Origin: Jaapia argillacea MUCL 33604
Taxonomy: Eukaryota; Basidiomycota; Agaricomycetes; Jaapiales; Jaapiaceae
Direction: 5' to 3'
Assembly (NCBI GenBank): GCA_000697665.1
Contig: KL197724.1
Span: 452,009-516,008 of the forward strand
DNA: 64,000 bases
Shown here: one piece after another, positions 50,237 through 60,981 of the stretch
Position numbering within the stretch: the first letter of the stretch is position 1
How the letters are laid out: every line of letters begins with the position of its first letter
Notes under the pieces: generated by a model
Told to the model about the DNA's origin: nothing
Databases searched by the model: none
Seen by the model: only the letters and a program-made list of their open reading frames with translations
Translations under genes and position numbers: made by a program

Positions 50237-53140
50237 ATGGTATGTATTTTGCCCTGAACGTGTTTTTTCTCGCGTGCTGAAACTCCTTCAACTAGACGAG
50301 CTTGTCAGATCTCAGACAGCACATGTCCAGAAACGGCATCGACATCTAGTAAGCTGTATGATTTCCCGAAATTTGCCCTCACTCAACCCCCGTGCGTGTA
50401 AAGCGTTATTCCAAACCGAAATGGACATGGTACACCACTCAGTAGCTCCGAAAAACGGATTCGGCAGTTGTCGGGGTAGGTTTCAGACCCTTCTCTTGGA
50501 GCAAGGTCTGACGGAGAATGTGTAGGTTTCTTGGCACGTCTGTGACGGCTGCCGTTTCCCAATCAAGTGTAGAAGTCTTCGTGCACCTTGAAGAGTATCA
50601 GCACGCTATCGAATTCTTCCAAGCGCAAGGCCACTCAGATACTTGGGTGATTCGTCGAAACCCCTCCAACGATAGGGACTTTTGGATGTCTGTCCTGAGC
50701 ACACAGATGCTTGCCAGTGTAAGCTCGTCCACCACTACATAGCTCTTCAGCCTCCTGAAAGTTTCCATAGGGGGAGAGGCCGCGGGTCGGACTAGATGAC
50801 AATCTCTTCACTCACAGACAGGTGGAAACCTGGATAAATATGTCATCCGTTGTACCTGTTTCAATCGACCTGCTACCATCACAGGACTGTCCGAGATCCC
50901 ACCCGTCAACCGTTTATCCTGTTGGGGCTACACGTATGCCTATTTCTTCTTTGATCCTGACCAGTTCTAATTTGCTACAGAGCCCGCATTGCCTACGGAG
51001 AGACTGCAAGAGCTCCGAAATTGGGTCAATCATCACCATGGGTTTGCCACGATTGTCTCCGCCTCTTTTTCCATCGGTGGGTTCTAGGTCTTTTCTCACC
51101 TCGGTTCGACCACTGATAATGTTCGGGTGTAGCATATGTACTCTGCCTCAAAGCGGAACCGATGATTCGATCGTACCTCTACGTCGCTGTGGACAGATAT
51201 ATTCTTTTCGCCGATTCAGCGTTTGACTCCGGAACAAAGTTGTATCTCGAGAACACATTGGGGGTCGAGTTGAAGCCATACAACGACATCTTCACCTTCG
51301 TGTATCCTGGACCAAAGGATCGAAAGGTACGCCCCGATGTCACTTCGCTCCTTTATTTTCTAATTCAATTTGAGATAGATTCTTCTACCTTTGGAATCCC
51401 CTCACTCCCTTGTTAGATGGTTGGATAGGCAAACCGACCCGCCCTACTACGAGTATCCAGCGCCGCCGTTCCCAGCCGGGATGGAACAGTACCAGGTTGG
51501 ATTTGAAAATAGTATAAGGCAATGGCCATCGGCTTCGAAACTTCTTCACCAACCACCCGAAAACCGTATCGAGCTTCAGTTGTCCACAGCAAAATACTTC
51601 ACAAAAGGCACTGTTGCTGACTTCTCCCTGCCTGCTTCAGATGGGGACACAGTCACCTTGGATAACGGCCCCGCTTGCGATATGATCTTCACCTGGTTGT
51701 TGAACATGTTGAAGTCAAGTGAGGCATCTCGGTTCCTCCAGCAATTACGAGGAACGGAAGCGAGGGAATATCTGGATGCCTTTCAAATCAATGTACTTTC
51801 AGCTCGCTTTCTCACTGTTCATCTTACTCAATACTGTGGTTTTAGATTCTAGACTGGCTGCGCCGAACGGGAAATAGAAGCAGGCTCTCAATTCCATCAG
51901 CAGAGGTGCTATCCATACCTCGCCGTGTCATACGTCTCCTCTTGAATATCGCGAAGGATGCTGACGAGATACCGGATTCGATGATAATCCACGAGGGTGT
52001 AACGTGGCAGCCTGGCGCAATGGATATTCTCCTCTACGGCGGCTTCAGCACCATCAAGCAAGGTACATACCAAGTTACATATCAGGGGCGCGTCTTCAAT
52101 TCCCTAGTCGCGGTGAAGTCTTTGAACGGATTGCTAGCGGCTAGTCCCGCCCAGAGAGCGAAAGCCCGTAGAGTAAGAGTGTCCCCAAGCCAATCTACCT
52201 TGCTGCGACGACTAATATTTGTGTCACTTTGTAAAGATATTATGTAACGAAAGCCTCCCATGGCGACAACTAGCTCACTCATCTATCGTCCGATTCTTCG
52301 GCCTCTGGGAATCAGAGGGTGTGCTCCGAATGATTATGGAATGGGCGGGAGAGAATAACCAATCAGTTGTTCCATTACGACAATTCAATCAGTGGCCCAG
52401 TGCCAGCCAGAGTACTAAAAGTTTCAATCAACTGGTGCGCCCTCTGAAACCACGCGGATTTTACTTACCCACATCATTTCAGCTGGCTGATATTGCCGCT
52501 GGCCTTACCTACCTTGAACATGTTGGTCTCGCACATGGTGACATTTCTGGAGTCAGTCGGATCCCTGCCTTATTTCTGGTCCCTTTCTGACAATTGCGAC
52601 ATTTCCGATAGAACAATATCCTTGTTAAGAGTGAAACTGTTGAAGGAGGACGAACCATCTACCGCGCTAAAATCTGTGACTTTGGGCTTGCGAGCCTTCT
52701 GGTTACTCTGACCACAATTCTGTCCTTGGAGCCAAGTCAGCCGTCCGGGCTCTGCAACAAACGGTACGCGGCTCCTGAGCTGCTTCGGAATTCCGGTACC
52801 ATGAAGCCCACTCACGCTACCGATATTTACGCATTTGCCATCGTTTGCTGGGAGGTTCGTGGCCATGCCAGAAACTTCTCCGAATAGTCTGACGAATTTT
52901 ATTTCAATGTAGCTATATAGCGGTAGGGACGCGTTCGCCGGGATGGAAGAAGCGCAATTCATCCACGAAGTCTGCACCGAAAACCGTCGGCCTCGACATG
53001 AAGCAACCCAGCGACCTCGCCGAGTGATGACGGATCAATTGTGGGCTCTCCTGGAGGTGTGCTGGCATCGGGATCCTGCTCGCCGGCCTAACGCTGGGTC
53101 TGCGTTAATGGCGTTGATGGCGTCGGCAAGTACACACTAA
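50237..53140 (+). CDS. Aminopeptidase P-like N-terminal domains fused to TKL protein kinase, copy B
   Basis: Head-to-head paralogue of the gene ending at 46150. The first coding exon is only the ATG (50237-50239). Domain I: TSLSDLRQHMSRNGIDIY, VIPNRNGHGTPLSSSEKRI, RQLSGFLGTSVTAAVS, VFVHLEEYQHAIEFF, FWMSVLSTQ, RVGLDDNLFTHRQVETWIN. Domain II: RLQELRNWVNHHHGFATIV, MIRSYLYVAVDRYILFADSA, LENTLGVELKPYNDIFTFV. Linker: MEQYQVGFENSIRQWPSASK. Kinase: LLYGGFSTIKQG (glycine loop eroded against copy A), SLVAVKSLNG, LAHSSIVRFFGLW, GLAHGDISGNNILV, AKICDFGLAS, YAAPELL, ATDIYAFAIVCWE, CWHRDPARRPNAG. Several introns fall at the same codons as in copy A. Catalytic Lys, Asp and DFG are retained; HGD makes it non-RD. 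No M24 peptidase domain was found. Confidence 0.8.
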
Positions 53141-53698
53141 TGACAAGTAGTGAACGATGGATAGATTTGTTCTCGTATTTTTTCTCGTGTATTCTCTAGA
53201 ATCGAAGCGTGTTTTGGGATACTATTTGTGAGCAACTAACGGCAACCTCCAATTAGAAACTGTTGGAATTCGGGATTAAGATTCCCGTACAAGCTCGAAT
53301 GAGCAACGTTTGATAGAGTTCGCACGTTTACCATTCCGTTGGGTTTCCGCTTCCTTTCCGTTACTCCGGTTCCTTCCTTTCCATATTCGGTATATAAGCA
53401 CCTTAGATACAAGATTGTACGCTATCGCGTTTGCAAGAGATTTGTGTCTATCTCAGCCAAACGCGCCCCGACTTCTGTTATTTCTACAGAAACTCGAAGT
53501 TTGAAAGTGACAAACAGCACCCGTCGCGACATCTCATGTAGACCCAACATCCCCTGCTTCCAAGTCCCGAGCTGGTCAGATGGACCAAGCCAGCTACTAC
53601 AACCGATTTAGAAAACCTTGTCCACGTGTCCTGAAATCTAAAAATCCCAAAAAAAAGACTTAAATCCCCCGCAAGTTCTACTCCTCAGAATCTCTATT
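53141..53698. other. Intergenic between copy B and kinase remnant
   Basis: About 560 bases. Short frames occur but show neither kinase N-terminal signature nor other motif, so the 5' part of the adjacent pseudogene is absent or unrecognisable. Confidence 0.4.
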
Positions 53699-54625
53699 AT
53701 CAGATCCAACAAACCGCTGTGTCCCTGTTCTGGAACTCCAAGACCCCCAACTCAAGGACATGGACATCCTTGTAATGCCCTTGCTTCGATACTGTCGGCG
53801 AAGTCATTGCTTTTATCCCACAAATTTTTGAGGTCAATTTGGGGCTTGGTTCCCAGAATCCCGATGCGCTGACGGCGTTCCTACTCATCGGTGGGTAAGT
53901 ATATTCCGCGTAATCTGACTGTGTTTTATGCAATATTTGCCAGGGACGTAAAAGGCACAAATATCACGCTCGATCCATCACCACTTCATCCGAATTCCTT
54001 CCATCTCGTGCACATGAACCGACAGCGAAGTTATCAGAGGGGAGCGAAGTACTCATTCATCGACTTTGGAATCTCCCGTCGATACCAATTTGGAGATGAT
54101 CCTTCCCAGAAGAAATCATAATGGGAGGTGACCAAAACACGACCAGGCTGTTGCGGAACGATTTTGGGCCAACCCGCTCCAAACCGTTGGTAATCTGTTG
54201 CGAACAAGGTTCATCCAGGTTTATCATCATTTGCTGTGGAATAACATCGCTGAACTTTGCAACCCACGTTTCGAATTCTTGAGTCCCTTGGTGGACGACA
54301 TGGTTCAGGAAGATCCTACGAAGCGGCCGAGGTCATTGATCGCTTTGCAGTTATCCGCAAGTCACTCAGCACCTCGAAGCTTCGCTCTCGCGTGGCAAAG
54401 CATTCGGACACCCTAGTAGTGGCCTTGTACTTCGCCATTGGACACTGCCAGATAAAACTGTGGTATATGTTATGGCGGCTTCCGGCGATTCCTGGTCTGC
54501 CCACCCCTCAACCAACGTCACCCCCGGCGGGATACCTGGATTTATGGCATGTATCAGAGGTCCCTTTCCTGATTCATCCTGAAGAAATACCAATGATACT
54601 GAGCGGATGGGATCTTCCTAAGTGA
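53699..54625 (+). pseudogene. Decayed kinase-like family copy 4
   Basis: Remnant of the family seen at 8731, 22496, 28384 and 56389. Recognisable pieces are TNRCVPVLELQD and ILVMPLLR at the hinge, KGTNITLDPSPLHPNSFHL, KYSFIDFGISRRYQFGDDPS (DFG intact), PLVDDMVQEDPTKR, and the tail KLRSRVAKHSD with RLPAIPG. The N-terminal WVPSW signature and the catalytic Lys exon are missing. The frame changes just after the hinge, a stop follows the DFG segment (near 54119), and a shift occurs at about 54320 between PTKR and the next helix. The last frame runs on about 40 residues past the normal family end. Not functional as a kinase. Confidence 0.8.
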
Positions 54626-55002
54626 TTTCATTGGAGTACATGTAGGTCCTGCTTTGTATTTTGCTTTCGACTTGCTCTTGTGGCCGATATATCGCAATAT
54701 TCGGCCCTACGCGCAAACCTCTGTAAGGATGGCATCCAAAGTTCAGATATTTGAAAGGTTACTTGAAACATGCATCGCATTCGGTACATCCGCCTGGTAT
54801 TAGCGAACATCTGTAGTAAAGACAACAAAACAATTACAAGAACTGAACGAGTGGACGGGTGGTCTATTCCCTCACGGAGGGTCTTGAGCATGCCCTGAAT
54901 CCCGGACGAGTGCAAACGACTGGAGAAGGAGCGGACGCGGCTGCATCGGCACCACCTTTGAACGTGATAGTGAACGCTAACGGCTGGGAAGCCGTCGAGG
55001 TG

Positions 55003-55907
55003 TTAGTCCACCGAGGCAAAGGTGGAACGTGTTGCTATACGAGTGAGCTGTGAAATTATGGTTACCGTCTCTTGCTCTTCCCTAAGAGATTCAGAGCTAT
55101 CAACAGAGACGACAAAACGAAACGGACAACGACGATGACTTACGGAACATGTGACGACGAAGGCGGCATTATACTGGCTGTCTGGAGATCCACTCGAAAT
55201 CCGTGTTCCTGAAGGATGTCAACAAGAGTCTGCATATCCGCAGACTGAATGGGGAAGGTAATCCCTTCGTCCGTCCTCCAGCCTCGGATGGCACTATTTG
55301 CTGCAGAGCTGCCGAGGCTAGAATAGCTTTCGTTATTGGCAACATTTAGAGGCGGAGGTTGAGCGGCAACGGTTCTCTGTGCTCCAGGGTTTTCTATAGG
55401 AGCCCGAACGGCAGCGACTGGCGGAAGTGAAATTAAGATGTGGTCGTGAGCGACGATGAACAACCTCACCGGCGCTATCAGTCTGACTTGGCTTGTCTCC
55501 GGCCGGATATTCCTTCATGGCAGCCGCTTTGGCGATCCCACTGACCATCTGAGCTATGGTCAGCTGACTGCATCCTTGCGCGGTAAGAAAAGCGAACTCA
55601 CATCTGCGAGCGATTCGAACTCGTAACATTGGTTGACGTGAAATGGAACTCGATAAAAGGCTGTCAAGACGCCCGGAAAGGATTTCGCAGACTCTTTGAT
55701 TGACAAGTGGGCGGCGCATAGCCTACGGGCCAGTGAGTTGGAGTTAGGCAGAAATCAGCGGCAGAGGTACTTCTCGTGCAACAGGATGGTATCCTGGACG
55801 TCCTTTTGGTGGATGAGGTCCTTGTTGGCTTCGATAATATCAATGCCACTCGAGAGATGTCGCTCCGCTCGCTTGAGACTCGATTTGAAGAGGATAAAAT
55901 TTGGCAT
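55003..55907 (-). CDS. Small helical-domain protein family, member 2
   Basis: The start at 55907 gives MPNFILFKSSLKRAERHLSS, then GIDIIEANKDLIHQKDVQDT and ILLHEK. After an intron (about 55733-55778) follow LCAAHLSIKESAKSFPGVLT and AFYRVPFHVNQCYEFESLAD. Later exons read MVSGIAKAAAMKEYPAGDKP, PPPLNVANNESYSSLGSSAA, DMQTLVDILQEHGFRVDLQT and LREEQETVTIISQLTRIATR, ending near 55003. About 280 residues; all joins have good consensus. The helical N-terminus aligns with the gene starting at 27965. An alternative last exon would extend to 54864. It diverges from kinase copy 5 with about 480 bases between starts, mirroring the pair at 27.1-29.7 kb. Function unknown. Confidence 0.5.
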
Positions 55908-56388
55908 GAGAATTAAATTCTGTGAGTATTGGGATGACCGGCAGTTGATTCAAAGAGTGGAATGTGGAAGAACTTCTGACTTAGACGAGTACCAGCCTCG
56001 GAAGGTAAGATATCGTAGGCAAGCAGCCTTTTATGAGAGGTCGGATGACCATAGGCGGTGTCTGGCTACGAGTGGTAAGACCCATTGTTCCATGTTGGAT
56101 TCTTGCTCTAATGGATGGAAAAGCTCCGTTTTTTGTGTTGCTGTCAACGAGGGTGAAAGATTGAAAGTGAACGACTCGGTATGGGCTGGTATAGATCGAT
56201 GTTTACAACATCGCCGTGATGCCATCACGGGTTTTGATCGGCAGCGATCGTCACGGACAACGAAACAACGAACGCGGAGTCCAACCTTTGTTCTCCGTCA
56301 AGCTTCATACTCAGCGACTAGTTGGCAGCGTGTATATCACGAAGACCTTGGGCAGGTACTCGCAGCCCACACTTGCTATCACTATCCC
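55908..56388. other. Divergent intergenic region, helical gene 2 / kinase copy 5
   Basis: About 480 bases. A plus-strand frame runs through it into the kinase start but shows no motif. Presumed to hold both promoters. Confidence 0.35.
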
Positions 56389-57725
56389 ATGGCTCTGGAA
56401 TCCACTGCCGAAGCACCAGCCGTTGACCTTGGAACGCGTTTGCTCTCCTACGAAAAGTTTTGGAGAGATCACTACACATGGCTACAGACTTGCGGATACA
56501 CTCTTCGTCCGCGATACCATCCTGAATGGGTGCCATCTTGGAAGGGGACGAAGAAGAATTGGGTTTTTTGTGAAGACGCGCAGGACTTTCCAGTGGGTCT
56601 TGCTCTTAGCTTGTCACAACACTCCCTAACCCAGCAATCATGAAGCTTCGGCAGATTATTGACGCTACCCGCGCCTTGAACGGCGAGCTTGTCGCGTTGA
56701 AGAAGCTCTCGAAGACCGACCATCCATATGAAGTGGAGATATGCCAGTTCTTCTCTTCCGCACCTATGGCGAACGACCCCCAGAACCATTGCATCCCCAT
56801 CTACGAGGTCCTGCAAGTGCCCGATGACGAAGACCTAGTCCTTCTCGTCATGCCATTCACAAGGCCCTTTTGGAATCCACGCTTTGATACCTTTGGCGAA
56901 GTTATTGCTTTCTTCCAGCAAATCTTTGAGGTGAGCGACCGTCATTACGTTATTTACGTTATGGTTTGGGCAAGTGTTGATTTATGCTCAGGGCTTACAT
57001 TTCATGCATAAGAATTTGGTCGCTCACAGGTGCGTGGTTTTGTATCCTCGTTATCCCAGGTCTCACTCTTTGCAGGGACTGCAACTCTGTGAACATCATG
57101 CTAGATCCGAGACCTCTCTATCCAAATTCATTCCATCCCGTCGATAAAGGCAGGTCTCGCGACTATAAGGGCATCGCGAAACATTTCACGCGAACCCAGC
57201 GACCGTCCAAGTACTATCTCATCGATTTTGGGATATCTCGACGATATGGGCCGGACGATGATCCCTCCGACGAGGACATTATAGTCGGGGGTGACAAATC
57301 CCCACCAGAATTCGATAGTGGTAAAATGGAACGAACGAACTACAAGTGTAATCCGTTCCACACGGACATATATTATCTCGGGAACATGATTCGAAATAAC
57401 TTCATCCAGGTGTGATCATTCTGTCTAACCATACCCTTGCCCGAGACTGATCGAAGGTTCCATTGGTTAGTCAAGCAAAGGCTTTGATTTCATGGAGCCT
57501 CTTGTAGCCGACATGAGACAGGAAGATCCTACCAAGCGTCCGACGATAGACGAGGTACTGGGGCGGTTCGCCGAGATTCGTCGATCGCTCAGTGGTTGGA
57601 AGCTGCGTTCTCGAGTCGTCAAGAATGATGATAGTTCTTTTGTGGGATTCTTCCGGACTCTTGCTCATTGGCGGCGACGGCTATGGTTCATTCTGCGGAG
57701 GGTACCAGCGGTTCCGCTCCCTTAG
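56389..57725 (+). CDS. Agaricomycete protein kinase-like family, copy 5
   Basis: The start at 56389 gives MALESTAEAPAVDLGTRLLS, then YEKFWRDHYTWLQTCGYTLR and PRYHPEWVPSW. Kinase motifs are GELVALKKLSKTDHPYEVE, LLVMPFTRPFWNPRFDTFGE, the catalytic loop LVAHRDCNSVNIMLD (split by an intron at HR/D, about 57030-57075), KYYLIDFGISRRYGPDDDPS, SPPEFD at the APE position and FHTDIYYLGNMIRNNF. The end is WKLRSRVVKNDDS, then RRVPAVPLP. All catalytic residues are present. It is very similar throughout to copy 3. It follows helical family member 2, which reads in the opposite direction. Confidence 0.85.
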
Positions 57726-57881
57726 TGGGTTCTGACTTGGATGATAATGGATGGACTGTGTCTTGCTTTGTATTTGCTTTCGCCTTGCTCTCGAGATCTA
57801 CTTGTACGACTTCTGTCTGTGTTAATTTCAATGTCAGATATATGTATTAAGGGTTATTCGCGGTATTCCTGTCGGTCGAGA

Positions 57882-58364
57882 TCTCAATCATCTGTACGTT
57901 GGCGGGTGACTGAATGACAGCAAACATGGAAAAGGAGGGACTGACATTCCTCCCCCTCAGAGTGTCCTGAGCGTCGAAGACAGGGGTTGGTGACTGGTGA
58001 GCGGGTCGATGTAATGACATCAACACCACCTCTGAACTTGATACTAAACGACGACGACTGAACACCTTTGAAGGTCGATTTCGCCAAGGTATCGATATTC
58101 GAAGACGTTACAGCTCGAGGAAAACTGTGGTGCCTCAATGAATAGTTGATTATCCTCATCGCTGGAGTTGCTGTCAGGTACTGGATTGTCAAGAGAAAGC
58201 GTATGTGGTTCGACACCGGACCCCGGATGGTCAATGGATACATTACATATGAAGCCTGAATCACTTTTGTTCAGTCGACTCGGGCGATGATCAAGGAGCA
58301 TTTCACCACGAGTAAGGCCGTTTGATAAGCATTTGAGCATCGATAGAGGTGCATATCTCAAGTC
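57882..58364 (-). other. Fragment resembling helical-family 3' exons (possible member 3)
   Basis: A minus-strand frame reads FICNVSIDHPGSGVEPHTLS, then DNPVPDSNSSDEDNQLFIEA and FSSSCNVFEYRYLGEIDLQR. It shares the Ser/Asp-rich style and an S-L-D position with the gene at 27099. A 23-base block (58027-58049) resembles blocks next to members 1 and 2. No N-terminal helical exon was found. It may be a relic or a chance frame. Confidence 0.3.
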
Positions 58365-58693
58365 GTAGAAGATGTCTGAAAGAGACAGAGACAGAGAGAG
58401 AGTAGGAGAGAGTGGGGCATTCCGCAGGGTAGATGTTTCCTCCGAGTCCGGGCCAGTCGCCGAACTGGGTGTTCGACTAATCTTGGCTCAGAAGATTCTC
58501 AATTCATGAGAAGGGGAAATCGGCGTGAGGACCAGTCGGGTGGTGGATTGGATTGCGAGGTGAAGGGTGGAAGGAGAGCGAAAGCAGTGGCTCGTTTCTG
58601 TATCCGCACGGCAACAATCGCGACGTGTGACGCGACGAGCCACGTTACCGTGACACTGCCAACCGCGCTTGCTTGAAGCGCTCAGGCTGATGC
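58365..58693. other. Upstream region of Kin1-like gene with purine microsatellite
   Basis: About 330 bases. A GAGA/CAGA-rich tract lies at about 58378-58412. No gene is supported; presumed promoter of the kinase that starts at 58694. Confidence 0.4.
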
Positions 58694-60872
58694 ATGCCTC
58701 CTTCACCAGGCATCATGGACCCTACACATACTACTTCATCTTTTGATGCATCAGGACAGGCGAGAAAATTTAGGAGTTTAAACGGACTACCGGGGGATTA
58801 TATCCTCGGTAAGACTCTTGGAGCTGGGAGTATTGGTAGAGTGAAACTTGCTCATGATAGCATTACTGGAGAAAAGGTGAATTTGCTCTCTCACATGTCT
58901 TTCGCACGTAATAACTCTACATGTGTTGGTCTGTAGTTCGCTGTCAAGATCCTACCTCGCGTGTACCCCGGCGCTACACCCTCCTCCGCCCACGATACTT
59001 CCACCAACCCTGAGGTCCAAACCAAACAAGCCAATAAAGACACCTCAAAAGAAATCCGACAAGAAATCCGCACTATCCGCGAAGCAGCTCTCTTAATGCT
59101 CCTCCACCACCCATACATTTATGGTATGCGAGAAATGATAACCCATCGACATCATTATTACATGGTCCTCGAGTACGTCAACGGAAGTCAGATGTTGGAT
59201 TATATTGTTAGACATGGGAGGTTGAGAGAACGAGTCACGAGGAACTTTGCTCGGCAAATTGGAAGTGCGTTGGAGTACTGTCATCGGAATAATGTCATTC
59301 ATCGAGGTTTGGGCGCCTTTACCTCCCATCTCGAATACGCGGAGCCTACCCTCGCCTTTAGATCTCAAATTGGAGAGCATTCTCATCTACCAAACTGGCA
59401 ACATCAAAATCATCGGTTTCGGGCTTTCCAATATATTTGACCCCGTATACCATCTCAGCACCTTCTGCGGTTCCCTCTATTTCGTTGCACCGGAAATTTT
59501 GAGCGCAAAACTCTACACTGGACCAGAAGTGGACGTTTGGAGTTTTGGTGTAGTGCTTTATGCACTTGTTTGTGGCAAAGTCCCGTTCGATGATGAGAGT
59601 TTGCCGGCATTGCATGCGAAGATCAAACGAGGGTTGGTGGAGTATCCGGTTTGGCTAAGCGCCGGCGAGTGGACTTCGTTAGTTTTCAGATACTATTTAT
59701 TGATCGATGATTGGTTATGTCAGAATGCAAGCACCTTCTCTCTCTCATGCTTGTGACCAACCCATCCGTCCGCGCCCCGCTAGCAAAGGTCCTCTCACAT
59801 CCATGGATGGTCCGATCATTCTCTGGTCCTCCAGACTCTCATCTCGTCCGTCGAGAACCACTCCGATCGCCAGAAGACCTCGATCTCCAAGTCATCAAGA
59901 ACATGAATGGACTCGGATTCGGATCAGACGAAGAAGTCGAAAGACGCCTTATAGACATTCTGGAATCCGAGTCTTACAAACGGGCTGTCCAATATTGGGA
60001 GAGGAAAGGGGATAATCCGAATAATCCTCTTGGAGCACCTACCGAAGAGCAATTGAAACGATTCGCTGTTTTCGGTGGTTATCAAAATCCGCAGAGGGAA
60101 CCTGCGGACCCGATGGGCAATAAGCTGGACAAGAAAAGGGAGAAAAAACCTGCGGGCCCTGCCGGAGGGTTCCATCCACTCCTTTCGGTGTATTTCCTCG
60201 CACGTGAAAAGTTGGAGAGGGAGAGCGTTTATGGGCCGGGTCATTTCGTTTCTGCTACCATTACGTCGAAATCACTTTCGCCACTGGCGGCCACGACGAC
60301 TAGCAAGGAGGAATCTGTTGCAGATAAACCGTATCATTCGAAGCCTTTGCCTATGCTTCCTGCCCCTACTGCTTCACGCATTTCAGGAATGTCGTATGAT
60401 GCTACTCACCCTCAAACTACGGCCTCACCACCAACTGCAACGATAGAAGATACAATACCCTCCAAGTCCGAAGAGAACTTTTCCGAAAGTCGAACTCCAG
60501 CACTTCGACTGCTCGATTCGCCACCCCTCGAAACGACAACGCCATCAGAAGCCGGTTCTCTAACCATGCTCAAAAAGAGTGACACGCTCCAGCGTTCAGC
60601 GACGAGCGTTGGAGATCACTCCGCAACCCCTTTACCACAGAGTTATATGGTTCGTCTAGGTGTCTACAATTCATCCGGCTCTGTGATTAAGTTTCTTCCC
60701 GGGTCAGCGCTTAGCCACCCTGGCTCTGCGGGTGGATCCCGCTTCGAAACTCGGTAAGTCATATACCTAGCTCATTGCACTTGAGCCTCCAGTGGATGAT
60801 CCCTTCCCATCAAATTCCAGACGATCTGCATTCTTTTCTTTGTCAACACGCCAAGAGCCCCCGGATAGCTGA
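58694..60872 (+). CDS. Kin1/MARK-type Ser/Thr kinase paralogue with altered DFG motif
   Basis: Kin1-type kinases act at the cell cortex in polarity and secretion. Spliced motifs: [20 protein letters not shown] (glycine loop), [12 protein letters not shown] (Lys, after an intron about 58876-58936), [15 protein letters not shown] (intron 59307-59367 splits HR/D), then [14 protein letters not shown]. The last has Gly where the metal-binding Asp of DFG should be, and the Asn of the catalytic loop is Ser. [34 protein letters not shown] and LSHPWM follow. A GC-AG intron (59665-59723) joins WLSA to [10 protein letters not shown]. The family region after the kinase ([20 protein letters not shown]) is present. 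The end near 60872 gives about 640 residues, lacking the C-terminal KA1 domain of full-length Kin1. Probably a pseudokinase or decaying paralogue. Confidence 0.82.
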
Positions 60873-60981
60873 CCGAATTCTGTCTATGCATGACTTGCGT
60901 ACACAACTTCTAACAGTAAGTCTGACTATGGGTTGCTTCAGACCTTGACCACGTTGTCGAGGCCAGAATCTTCACGGTCGA

